A stretch of DNA of 17,637 nt from JBBQWS01 sp038210415 (GTDB taxonomy: Bacteria; Actinomycetota; Actinomycetes; Prado026). Each line of letters starts with the position of its first letter. Position 1 is the first letter of the stretch. The notes under the pieces were generated by a model. The model was not told the origin of the DNA. It saw nothing but the letters and a program-made list of their open reading frames with translations, and made no database searches. The stretch is taken from positions 1-17,637 of the forward strand of contig JBBQWS010000060.1 of assembly GCA_038210415.1 (NCBI GenBank), given 5' to 3'. Position numbers and translations under genes: made by a program. Positions 1 to 7,282 of the stretch are shown here, piece by piece.

Positions 1-3000
1 GTCTTCGATCGAATAAATATCGTGGTGCGGAGGGGGACTGATCAGGCCGACACCGGGCGTGCTCTTGCGAGTGTTCGCGATCCACGGGTACACCTTGTGG
101 CCGGGCAGTTGGCCGCCCTCGCCCGGCTTAGCACCTTGCGCCATCTTGATTTGCAGGTCGTCGGCGTTGACCAAGTATTCGCTCGTGACTCCGAAGCGCC
201 CGCTGGCCACCTGCTTGATTGCGCTGCGGCGACGGGGGTCGTGCAAGCGATCCGCGTCTTCGCCACCTTCACCGGTGTTGCTCTTGGCGCCGATGGAGTT
301 CATCGCGATGGCCAGCGTCTCGTGGGCTTCCGCGCTGATGCTGCCGTAGCTCATCGCGCCGGTGCTGAAGCGACGAACCAACGAAGCAACGGACTCGACC
401 TCGTCGATCGGCACGGGCGTGCGCAGATCGGTCCGAAACTCAAAGAGCCCGCGCAGCGTTGCGCCTTTCTGCGCGAGGCCATCGACCAACGCGGTGTACT
501 GCTGAAAAATGTCGTAGCGCTTTTCGCGCGTCGAGTGCCTGGTCTTCGCGATCCACGGGTAGACCTTGAGCCCGGGCAGCTGGCCGCCCTCACCTGGCTT
601 CGCGCCTTGGGCCATCTTGATCTGGATGTCGTCGGCGTTCACGAGGTACTCGCTCGTCACCCCGAACCGGCCGCTCGCGACCTGCTTGACCGCTGACCGC
701 TTCGAGTCGCCGTCCGGCAGCGGGACGAACCGCTCCGGATCCTCGCCGCCCTCGCCCGTGTTCGACTTGGCGCCGAGCCGGTTCATCGCGATGGCCAGCG
801 TCTCGTGGGCCTCCTGCGAGATCGAGCCGTACGACATCGCCCCGGTTGAGAACCGCTTGACGATGCAGGAGACGGGCTCGACCTCGTCGATCGGCACCAG
901 GACCCGCTCGTCGGTGCGGAACCGGAGCAGCCCCCGCAGGGTCATCAGTCGCTGCGCCTGGTCGTCGATCCGGGCGGTGTACTGCTGGAAGATGTCGTAC
1001 CGGCCCTGCCGGGTCGCGTGCTGCAGCCGGAAGACCGTGTCAGGGTCGAACAGGTGCGGCTCACCCTCGCGCCGCCACTGGTACTCGCCGCCGACGACGA
1101 GCCGCCGGTGGGCCGGAGAGATGCCGGTGGGCGGGTACGCCGAGGTGTGCCGCAGCCGTACCTCCGCGGCGATGGTCTCGAGCCCCATGCCGCCGAGCGT
1201 GGACGACGTGCCGGTGAAGTAGCGGTCGACGACCTCGGGGGCGAGCCCGATGGCCTCGAAGACCTGCGCGCCACGGTACGACGCCACCGTAGAGATGCCC
1301 ATCTTGCTCATCACCTTGAGGACGCCTTTGCCGAGCGCCTTGATCAGCCCACGGATCGCGTGCTCGGGGCTGAGATCGGTGATGACGCCCTGCCGCACGA
1401 GGTCCTCGACCGTCTCCATCGCGAGGTACGGGTTGACCGCGGCCGCTCCGTAGCCGACGAGCAGCGCGACATGGTGTACCTCCCGCACGTCGCCCGCCTC
1501 GACGAGCAACGAGACGTGCGTCCGCTCCTTGGCCCGCACGAGGTGGTGGTGGACCGCCGCGGTCAGCAGCAGCGACGGGATCGGCGCCTGCTCGGCGTCG
1601 GAGTCGCGGTCGGACAGGACCACGAACGTCACGCCGCGGGCGATCGCGGCCGAGACCTCGGCGCAGATCTCGTCGAGCCGGCGAGCCAGCTCGGCCCCGC
1701 CGCCGGAAACCTGGAAGAGACCCTTGATCTTGGTGGCCTGGAAGCCGGGAAGGTCGCCGTCGAAGTTGATGTGGAGGATCTTGCCGAGCTCGTCGTTGTC
1801 GATGACCGGGAACGGCAGGACGACCTGGCGGCACGACGCCGGCGTCGGCTCGAGCAGGTTGCTCTCGGGGCCGATCAGCGTGCCGAGTGAGGTGACGAGC
1901 TCCTCGCGGATCGCGTCCAGCGGCGGGTTGGTCACCTGGGCGAACGCCTGGGTGAAGTAGTCGAAAAGCAGCCGTGGCCGGTCCGACAGCGCCGCGATAG
2001 GGGTGTCGGTGCCCATCGATCCGAGCGCCTCGCCGCCGGTACGGGCCATCGGGGCGATCAGGACCCGCAGCTCCTCCTCCGTGTAGCCGAAGGTCTGCTG
2101 GCGGCGCACGACCGACGCGTGGGTGTGGGTGATGTGCTCGCGCTCCGGCAGGTCCTCGAGGTGGATCAGGCCGGCGTGCAGCCACTCGTCGTACGGGTGC
2201 TCCGCCGCGAGGGCGGCCTTGATCTCGTCGTCCTCGACGATCCGACCCTGTGCTGTGTCGGCCAGAAACATCCGGCCGGGCTGCAGTCGGCCCTTGCGCA
2301 CGATCCGGGCAGGGTCCAGGTCGAGCACCCCGGCCTCGCTTGCCAGCACGACCATCCCGTCGTCGGTGACCCAGAACCGGCCGGGCCGCAGACCGTTGCG
2401 GTCGAGGACGGCACCGATCACCGTGCCGTCCGTGAACGTCATGCACGCGGGCCCGTCCCACGGCTCCATCAGCGCGGCGTGGAACTGGTAGAACGCGCGC
2501 CGGGCCGGGTCCATGCTCGTGTGGTTCTCCCAGGCCTCGGGGATCATCATCAGCACGGCGTGGGGCAGCGAACGGCCGCCGAGGTGGAGCAGCTCCAGCA
2601 CCTCGTCGAACGACGCAGAGTCGCTCGCCCCAGGAGGGCAGACCGGGAACAGCCGGTCGAGGTCGCCGCCGATGAGGTCGCTGCGCAGCTGCGACTCCCG
2701 GGCCCGCATCCAGTTGCGGTTGCCCTTGACCGTGTTGATCTCGCCGTTGTGTGCGATGTAGCGGTAGGGGTGCGCCAGCGGCCACGACGGGAACGTGTTC
2801 GTGGAGAATCGCGAGTGCACCAGCGCCAGCGCGCTGACGTAGCGGGCGTCCTGGATGTCGGGGAAGAACGGCTCCAGCTGCCCGGTCGTGAGCATGCCCT
2901 TGTAGACCAGCGTGCGCGCGGAGAGCGAGGCGAAGTAGGCCCCCGTCTCGCGCTCGGCCCGGCCCCGCAGGACGAAGGTCAGCCGGTCCAGGTCGAGGCC

Positions 3001-3480
3001 TGCGACCTGGCCGTCGCTTGCGGCCACGAAGAGCTGGCGGAACCGCGGCAGCACCGAACGTGCGGTGACCCCGACGAGCTCAGGGTGGACGGGGAGCTCG
3101 CGCCAGCCCAGCACGACGAGGCCCTCCTCCGCGGCGATCCGCTCGATCGCCAGCTCGGCGCCGCCGTCGTCGTCGACGGGCAGGAACGCGTTGCCTACTG
3201 CGTACGAGCCGGCCCCCGGGAGCTGGAACTCGACCACCGCACGCAGGAACGCGTCGGGCACCTGGGTGAGGATCCCCGCGCCGTCGCCGGTCTGCGGGTC
3301 GGCGCCCGAGGCGCCACGGTGGTCGAGGTTGCGGAGCGCGGTGAGCGCCTGCGCGACGATGTCACGACTGGCCACGCCGGTAAGGGTGGCGATGAAGGCG
3401 ACGCCGCAAGCGTCGTGCTCACGGCGCGCGTCGTAGAGCCCCTGGCTCGGGGGCTGGGTCGAGAACTTAGTGTCGGGCAT
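1..3480 (-). CDS. gltB: Glutamate synthase large subunit, 3'-incomplete and chimeric near its left end
   Basis: GOGAT large subunit makes two glutamates from glutamine and 2-oxoglutarate in the cytoplasm, with GltD. The ATG at 3480 follows GGGGAG (3487-3492). The short propeptide ends at Cys25 in EHDACGVAF, the expected N-terminal nucleophile of the class II glutaminase domain. The amidotransferase and central domains fill about residues 25-800. The synthase (FMN) region follows with GAMSYGSIS, GAKSNTGEGGED and KMAQGAKPGEGGQLPG. Residues 1-980 (3480-541) look actinobacterial. At KVYPWIAKT-RHST the frame continues into a different GltB sequence (540-1) that restarts at RYDIFQQYT, so about 160 residues occur twice. 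No stop interrupts the frame before the left edge. The 3Fe-4S cysteines and C-terminal domain lie outside the window. gltD is not seen. The family call is very secure; the 540-1 part probably belongs to another genome. Confidence 0.93.
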   Translation of the reverse strand, partial: MPDTKFSTQPPSQGLYDARREHDACGVAFIATLTGVASRDIVAQALTALRNLDHRGASGADPQTGDGAGILTQVPDAFLRAVVEFQLPGAGSYAVGNAFLPVDDDGGAELAIERIAAEEGLVVLGWRELPVHPELVGVTARSVLPRFRQLFVAASDGQVAGLDLDRLTFVLRGRAERETGAYFASLSARTLVYKGMLTTGQLEPFFPDIQDARYVSALALVHSRFSTNTFPSWPLAHPYRYIAHNGEINTVKGNRNWMRARESQLRSDLIGGDLDRLFPVCPPGASDSASFDEVLELLHLGGRSLPHAVLMMIPEAWENHTSMDPARRAFYQFHAALMEPWDGPACMTFTDGTVIGAVLDRNGLRPGRFWVTDDGMVVLASEAGVLDLDPARIVRKGRLQPGRMFLADTAQGRIVEDDEIKAALAAEHPYDEWLHAGLIHLEDLPEREHITHTHASVVRRQQTFGYTEEELRVLIAPMARTGGEALGSMGTDTPIAALSDRPRLLFDYFTQAFAQVTNPPLDAIREELVTSLGTLIGPESNLLEPTPASCRQVVLPFPVIDNDELGKILHINFDGDLPGFQATKIKGLFQVSGGGAELARRLDEICAEVSAAIARGVTFVVLSDRDSDAEQAPIPSLLLTAAVHHHLVRAKERTHVSLLVEAGDVREVHHVALLVGYGAAAVNPYLAMETVEDLVRQGVITDLSPEHAIRGLIKALGKGVLKVMSKMGISTVASYRGAQVFEAIGLAPEVVDRYFTGTSSTLGGMGLETIAAEVRLRHTSAYPPTGISPAHRRLVVGGEYQWRREGEPHLFDPDTVFRLQHATRQGRYDIFQQYTARIDDQAQRLMTLRGLLRFRTDERVLVPIDEVEPVSCIVKRFSTGAMSYGSISQEAHETLAIAMNRLGAKSNTGEGGEDPERFVPLPDGDSKRSAVKQVASGRFGVTSEYLVNADDIQIKMAQGAKPGEGGQLPGLKVYPWIAKTRHSTREKRYDIFQQYTALVDGLAQKGATLRGLFEFRTDLRTPVPIDEVESVASLVRRFSTGAMSYGSISAEAHETLAIAMNSIGAKSNTGEGGEDADRLHDPRRRSAIKQVASGRFGVTSEYLVNADDLQIKMAQGAKPGEGGQLPGHKVYPWIANTRKSTPGVGLISPPPHHDIYSIED
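70..537 (-). repeat. Second copy of the duplicated GltB segment (foreign-looking)
   Basis: This encodes HSTREKRYDIFQQYT through KVYPWIANT, 156 codons. After it the sequence continues normally (RKSTPGVGLISPPPHHDIYSIED) to the left edge. It uses more AT-ending codons (TTT, TTG, GTT, CAA, ATT, TAT) than the copy at 541-1020. The conserved glutamate synthase motifs are intact, so it comes from a functional gltB, not a decayed one. Confidence 0.9.
528..540. other. Chimeric junction inside gltB
   Basis: On the minus strand the codons AGG CAC TCG ACG join the two gltB sources. The actinobacterial gene should continue KT-RHST-PGVGLISPPP. The second source should enter with a His-Ser-Thr before REKRYDIF. 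The shared HST codons allow an in-frame switch at a match of about 10 nt. The expected continuation comes from family knowledge and from the analogous RKSTPGVG stretch encoded at 69-46. Confidence 0.8.
541..1020 (-). repeat. First copy of the duplicated GltB segment (host-like)
   Basis: This encodes HATRQGRYDIFQQYT through KVYPWIAKT, 160 codons, with GC-rich codons like the rest of the gene. It pairs with 70-537. The two translations are roughly three quarters to four fifths identical by eye, with one 4-residue gap around PLPDGDSKRSA. A perfect 30-nt match lies at 781-810, against 298-327 in the other copy. Confidence 0.9.
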
Positions 3481-3546
3481 CGGGATCTCCCCGGTTGTCG
3501 TCTCGGCGATGGTGCTCAAGGGACGACATTGGCCCTGACTGCTTGC

Positions 3547-4410
3547 CTAAGGTAACACGGCCGAAACGTCGTCCACAGAGGGGTCGGATCCGACGGTTTC
3601 GCGGCCAGGGCGGTTACGAGCCGACCACGCGAAGGCCACCGCCGAGCTCACGAACGCGATGCCTGAGACCCAGGTGTTGACCCGCAGCCCCAGGATCTTG
3701 TTGGCGTCGTCGATCCGCACCAGCTCGAAGCCGAACCGGCCGGCCGTGTAGAGCGAGATGTAGAGCAGGAAGACCCGGCCGTGGCCCAGGGTGAAGCGAC
3801 GGTCGGCCCAGATCAGCACGACGGCGACGAGCACGCACCACAGCGACTCGTAGAGGAACGTCGGGTGGAACGTGGCGTACTGCTCGTACCCCTGGGGCCG
3901 GTGGGCCCGATCGATCTCCAGGCCCCACGGCAGGGTCGTCGGCCGGCCGAAGAGCTCCTGGTTGAACCAGTTGCCCCAGCGGCCGATGCCCTGGGCCAGG
4001 ACCAGCCCGGGTGCCGCCGCGTCGGCGAACGGTGGCAGCACGATCCCCTTGCGCCGGCACCCGATCCAGGTTCCGAGGACTCCGAAGGCGACCGCGCCCC
4101 AGATCCCGAGCCCGCCCTGCCAGATCTTCAGCGCGTCGAGCGGGCGTCCCCCGGCACCGAAGTAGGCCTGCGGGCTGCTGACGACGTGGTAGATCCGCCC
4201 GCCGATGATGCCGAACGGCACCGCCCACACCGCGATGTCAGCCGTCGTGCCCGGCTGCCCGCCTCGGGCCACCCACCGCCGGTCGGTGAGCCAGATCGCG
4301 ACGACGATGCCCAAGATGATGGCGAAGGCGTACGCGCGGATCGGGAACGGGCCGACGTCCCAGACCCCTTGCGAGGGGCTGGGAATGAAGGCGGGAGCAG
4401 CGAACGGCAC
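3547..4410 (-). CDS. lgt: Prolipoprotein diacylglyceryl transferase
   Basis: Lgt moves diacylglycerol from phosphatidylglycerol to the lipobox cysteine of prolipoproteins at the cytoplasmic membrane. The 287-aa product has the Lgt signature GIGRWGNWFNQELFG at residues 141-155. It also has an early IPSPSQGVWDVGPFPIRAYA segment and several hydrophobic spans (about 25-41, 58-75, 100-117, 190-203, 211-224 and 246-265). Length is normal for actinobacterial Lgt, which often adds a polar tail. The start is GTG, 4 nt after the dsbA-like stop, so translational coupling is likely. The SCO1-like gene two genes upstream encodes a lipobox protein, a predicted substrate. Confidence 0.96.
   Translation of the reverse strand: MPFAAPAFIPSPSQGVWDVGPFPIRAYAFAIILGIVVAIWLTDRRWVARGGQPGTTADIAVWAVPFGIIGGRIYHVVSSPQAYFGAGGRPLDALKIWQGGLGIWGAVAFGVLGTWIGCRRKGIVLPPFADAAAPGLVLAQGIGRWGNWFNQELFGRPTTLPWGLEIDRAHRPQGYEQYATFHPTFLYESLWCVLVAVVLIWADRRFTLGHGRVFLLYISLYTAGRFGFELVRIDDANKILGLRVNTWVSGIAFVSSAVAFAWSARNRPGRETVGSDPSVDDVSAVLP
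3549..3554 (-). promoter_or_regulatory. Possible gltB -10 element
   Basis: TACCTT on the minus strand fits the actinobacterial TANNNT -10 pattern and overlaps the end of lgt. It would give a leader of roughly 60 nt before the gltB ATG. No convincing -35 was found. gltB is separated from lgt by 66 bp, the only sizeable same-strand gap in the trpC-to-gltB run, so a separate promoter is reasonable. Confidence 0.3.
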
Positions 4411-4414
4411 CGGG

Positions 4415-5179
4415 TCAGCCCTGCCCGATCGCCTTCAGGAAGATGCCCTTGAGGTCGGCGAGGGTCTTGGCGGCCGAGAAGTCGATCTTGGTGCCGTCGA
4501 CGAAGAACGTCGGCGTGCCGGTGACGGGGCGACTGTTGCCCTCGGCCTGCACCGAGGTGGCCCAGCCCTTGAACGTCTGGTTCTTGACGCAGGTGGCGAA
4601 CTTGGCCTGGTCGGGGATGCCAATGGTCTTGCCGAAGGTGACCAGCTGGTCGTCGGTGTAGCCCTGGCCCTCGGTTGCGGGCTGGTTCTTGAAGGCCTCG
4701 CTGTGGTAGGCCTGGAACATCCCTTGGTCCTGCGCGCAGCCGGAGGCGTTGGCGGCCCGGGCCGAGGAGTCGTTGTTCAGGTTGCCGTCGAGGAACTGCA
4801 GCACGTGGTAGACGACCTTGGCCTTGCCGTTGGTCGCCGCGGCCTGCACGTCGGCACCGAAGGCGGTCTCGTACTCCTTGCAGACCGGGCACTGGAAGTC
4901 CTCGTACAGGTCGACGACCGGCTTGCTCGCCGTGCCCGTCGGGATCCCGCCGTCGGCCTGGACGCCGGCGGGACGGGCGCCCGTGGCCACGAGGTCGGTC
5001 TTGCGGGTCAGGATGACTGCGAGGCCGATGCCGACGACGACCAGCAGGACGAGCGCGATGAGGCCGCCCCTGAAGAGCTTGTCGCGCCGCGCCTGGGCAG
5101 CGGCCTCGGCGCGGCGCTCCTCGGCGATCCGATCGCGGGCGCTCTGCTTGGTCTCGCGGGACTTGCCTGACTGCGTCAT
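4415..5179 (-). CDS. Membrane-anchored DsbA-like thioredoxin-fold protein
   Basis: 254 aa. A charged cytoplasmic N-terminus (1-36) rich in Arg, Lys and Glu is followed by one membrane span (about 38-58) and an extracytoplasmic thioredoxin fold. The active site is CPVC at 97-100 and the cis-Pro loop is TGTPTFFVDG, with Pro at 223. This is the DsbA/thioredoxin_4 family, expected to form or rearrange disulfides outside the membrane. A second pair, Cys148 and Cys197, may form a structural disulfide. The ATG at 5179 overlaps the DoxX-like stop as ATGA; the open frame extends upstream to 5443, but that part lies inside the DoxX-like gene and is out of frame with it. No VKOR or DsbB is seen, so the MauE-like neighbour could be the electron partner (inference). 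Confidence 0.92.
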   Translation of the reverse strand: MTQSGKSRETKQSARDRIAEERRAEAAAQARRDKLFRGGLIALVLLVVVGIGLAVILTRKTDLVATGARPAGVQADGGIPTGTASKPVVDLYEDFQCPVCKEYETAFGADVQAAATNGKAKVVYHVLQFLDGNLNNDSSARAANASGCAQDQGMFQAYHSEAFKNQPATEGQGYTDDQLVTFGKTIGIPDQAKFATCVKNQTFKGWATSVQAEGNSRPVTGTPTFFVDGTKIDFSAAKTLADLKGIFLKAIGQG

Positions 5180-5766
5180 GCCTGGCTCTCCTCGATGCGA
5201 TTCTCGTCCTCGGCTGCCTCGTCTTCGAGCAGCTCGTCCAGCAGACCGTAGTCGTCGGCGCCGGCGATCCCCCGGCGATCCAGCGCGAGTCGGCTCGCCG
5301 GCCATACCGCGGTCCAGGACGCCAACCCGAGGAAGAGCAGGTCGCGGAGGATCTCGGAGAGGTAGCGCCACGTCTTGCCCGCGGAGCCGACCGCACCGCC
5401 GCCGCCGAAGCAGCCGCAGTCGATCGACAGCCCGCGGGCCCACGCCGAGCCGACCCCGGCGATGAAGACCAGCATGAACAGCCCGGCCAGGATGGCGACG
5501 ATACGGGTGCCGAGGCCGAGGATCAGGAGGACGCCGAGCGCCACCTCGAGGAGCGGCAGCCCGTAGCCGACGAACTGGTCGAGGCCGCGCGGCAACAGCT
5601 CGTACGCCTGGACGGCGCGGACGGCCTGGTCGGGGTCGCTGATCTTGCTCACTCCGGCGTAGACCATGACCAGGCCCAGGGCCACTCGGGCGACCGTCGT
5701 CAGCCAGAGCTGCCGGTTGCTGCCGTCGAACCGCGCGGACCGCTGGCGCTCAGTGGCCGGGGTCAT
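5176..5766 (-). CDS. MauE/DoxX-family redox-associated membrane protein
   Basis: 196 aa with four predicted membrane spans (about 23-40, 66-86, 88-108 and 136-155) and a very acidic C-terminal tail (170-196). The loop after span three carries DCGCFGGGG at 116-124, with Cys117 and Cys119, typical of MauE-like members of the DoxX superfamily. MauE of methylamine utilisation works with the thioredoxin-like MauD in disulfide maturation. Its position directly before a DsbA-like gene suggests a similar membrane-to-periplasm thiol relay (inference). It overlaps both neighbours by 4 bp (ATGA). The family call is firm; the partner assignment is not tested. Confidence 0.88.
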   Translation of the reverse strand: MTPATERQRSARFDGSNRQLWLTTVARVALGLVMVYAGVSKISDPDQAVRAVQAYELLPRGLDQFVGYGLPLLEVALGVLLILGLGTRIVAILAGLFMLVFIAGVGSAWARGLSIDCGCFGGGGAVGSAGKTWRYLSEILRDLLFLGLASWTAVWPASRLALDRRGIAGADDYGLLDELLEDEAAEDENRIEESQA

Positions 5767-6473
5767 GACGGGGTCGCCAGGCGCGCGAGGTCGGTGCGCA
5801 TGTCACCGACGGGGGTTCCGGGCACCCAGACCACGGACTTGCCGCCACCGAAGCCGATCACCTGCGCGCCGTGCCCGATCGTGTAGCCGCCGACGACGAC
5901 CTCCTTGCCCGTGATGGCCACGCCGAGGCTCTCCGCGGCCGCGTCGATGTCACCGGCCGACCCGGTGAGGCCGATGAAGCTCGGGTCGAACCGCTGGAGG
6001 TAGGTGGCGATCACCGGACCAGTGTCTCGCGCCGGGTCGGTCGTGACGTAGACGACCTGCACCCGGTCGCGCAGCCCCGGGTCCAGCCGACGGAGCGCCG
6101 CAGCCAGGTCGGCGACGACGGCGCTGCAGACGTCAGGACAGTGGGTGTAGCCGAAGAACATGAGCAGCACCGGACGCTTCACGTCGCGGTCGATCCGGAA
6201 CGGCTTGCCGGTGGTGTCGACGAACTCCTGCGTCGGCTTCTGGTACGGGTCGTCCAGCAGGATGCCGTGGAAGCCGTCGTTCAACGAGTGGTCGGTGATC
6301 TGCACGGCCGCCGGGTTCGTGGTCGCGGGTCCGGACGACGAGCACGACGCCAGCAGCCCGCTCGCGACGAGGGCAGCCGCCAGGACTGCAGGAACACGCA
6401 CGACGGCCACGACCCTCCGACGAACGACAGCCCGTCCGAAGTTCCCCTTCGGCCCCCGCCGCGTCGAGGTCAC
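5763..6473 (-). CDS. SCO1/SenC/PrrC-family copper chaperone lipoprotein
   Basis: SCO proteins deliver copper to the CuA site of cytochrome c oxidase or act as extracytoplasmic thiol-disulfide proteins. The 236-aa product has an Arg-rich N-terminus, a hydrophobic stretch (about 21-40) and the lipobox LLASC with Cys44. The thioredoxin-like domain has the copper motif CPDVC (Cys112, Cys116), VTTDPARDT and a candidate ligand His at 201 in YTIGHGAQ. The GTG start at 6473 overlaps the trpA stop as GTGA; a later GTG could shorten the long n-region. It is translationally linked to trpA upstream and the MauE-like gene downstream. No cytochrome oxidase genes are in the window. Confidence 0.92.
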   Translation of the reverse strand: MTSTRRGPKGNFGRAVVRRRVVAVVRVPAVLAAALVASGLLASCSSSGPATTNPAAVQITDHSLNDGFHGILLDDPYQKPTQEFVDTTGKPFRIDRDVKRPVLLMFFGYTHCPDVCSAVVADLAAALRRLDPGLRDRVQVVYVTTDPARDTGPVIATYLQRFDPSFIGLTGSAGDIDAAAESLGVAITGKEVVVGGYTIGHGAQVIGFGGGKSVVWVPGTPVGDMRTDLARLATPS

Positions 6474-7282
6474 GCGACCGCCGAGCGTCCTGCCCGGACA
6501 CCCGCGGCCAGCTCGCGGGCCAGCGCCGCGACCGCCGCGACACCGGACTCGGCCGTCGCGGCATCGAGCAGCAGCCGGACGAAGGCGGACCCCACGATCA
6601 CCCCGTCGGCGTAGGCGGCGACCTCTGCGGCCTGGTCGGCTGTCGAGACGCCCAGCCCGACCGAGATCGGCAGGTCGGTCGCCGCACGGGTACGCCGGAC
6701 CAGCGTCTCGGCCATGCCCGACACCGCGGTGCGCGCACCGGTGACACCCATGGTCGATGCGGCGTAGACGAACCCGCTCGTCACCTCGGCGACCCGGTCG
6801 ATGCGCTCAGCCGTGGACGACGGGGCGACCAGGAACACCGGGTCGATCGCGGTAGCGGAGACCGCGGCGAGCCAGGGCGCGGCCTCGTCGGGGGTGAGGT
6901 CCGGCGTGATGACCCCGGCTCCCCCGGCGGCGGCGAGGTCCGCGGCGAACCGGTCGACGCCGTACCGCTCGATCGGGTTCCAGTAGCTCATGACCAAGGT
7001 GGGGGCGCCCGACGCAGCGACCGCACGCACTGTGCCGAACACGTCGGCGGTTGTGGTGCCGCCGTGCAGCGACGCCTCGACGGCAGCCTGGATCGTCGGC
7101 CCGTCCATCAACGGGTCGGAGTAGGGCAGGCCGACCTCGACGATGTCGACACCGCCGTCGACCATGGCCAGCAGCGCGTCGATGCAGCCCTGCCGCGAGG
7201 GGTACCCGGCCGGGAGGTACCCGATGAGGGCGGCGCGCTTCTCGGACCTCGCTCGGTCGAACACCTCAGCCAACCGGCTCAT
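6470..7282 (-). CDS. trpA: Tryptophan synthase alpha chain
   Basis: TrpA cleaves indole-3-glycerol phosphate to indole and glyceraldehyde 3-phosphate; indole is channelled to TrpB. The 270-aa product has the two catalytic acids at the classic positions, Glu49 in DIVEVGLPYSDP and Asp60 in PLMDGPTIQ. It also has GFVYAASTMGVTGAR and GLGVSTADQA of the phosphate-binding half of the TIM barrel. The open frame extends upstream to 7459, but that stretch lies inside trpB and is Arg-rich shadow sequence. The ATG at 7282 overlaps the trpB stop (ATGA) and gives the normal N-terminus MSRLAEVFDRARSE. Confidence 0.97.
   Translation of the reverse strand: MSRLAEVFDRARSEKRAALIGYLPAGYPSRQGCIDALLAMVDGGVDIVEVGLPYSDPLMDGPTIQAAVEASLHGGTTTADVFGTVRAVAASGAPTLVMSYWNPIERYGVDRFAADLAAAGGAGVITPDLTPDEAAPWLAAVSATAIDPVFLVAPSSTAERIDRVAEVTSGFVYAASTMGVTGARTAVSGMAETLVRRTRAATDLPISVGLGVSTADQAAEVAAYADGVIVGSAFVRLLLDAATAESGVAAVAALARELAAGVRAGRSAVA

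Noticed and set aside
1..1020. GltB duplication as a genuine new domain architecture
   Set aside because: Codon use switches at the same point and the second copy is from a divergent source, so a chimeric join is favoured. It is kept as a finding to be tested, not as a claimed new architecture.
2119..3555. Plus-strand open frame of 478 codons opposite gltB
   Set aside because: Arg/Val/Asp-rich shadow of gltB with no motif. The minus-strand frame encodes a clear GltB.
5180..5443. Upstream extension of the DsbA-like frame
   Set aside because: Arg-rich translation inside the DoxX-like gene. ATG at 5179 with ATGA overlap gives the expected N-terminus.
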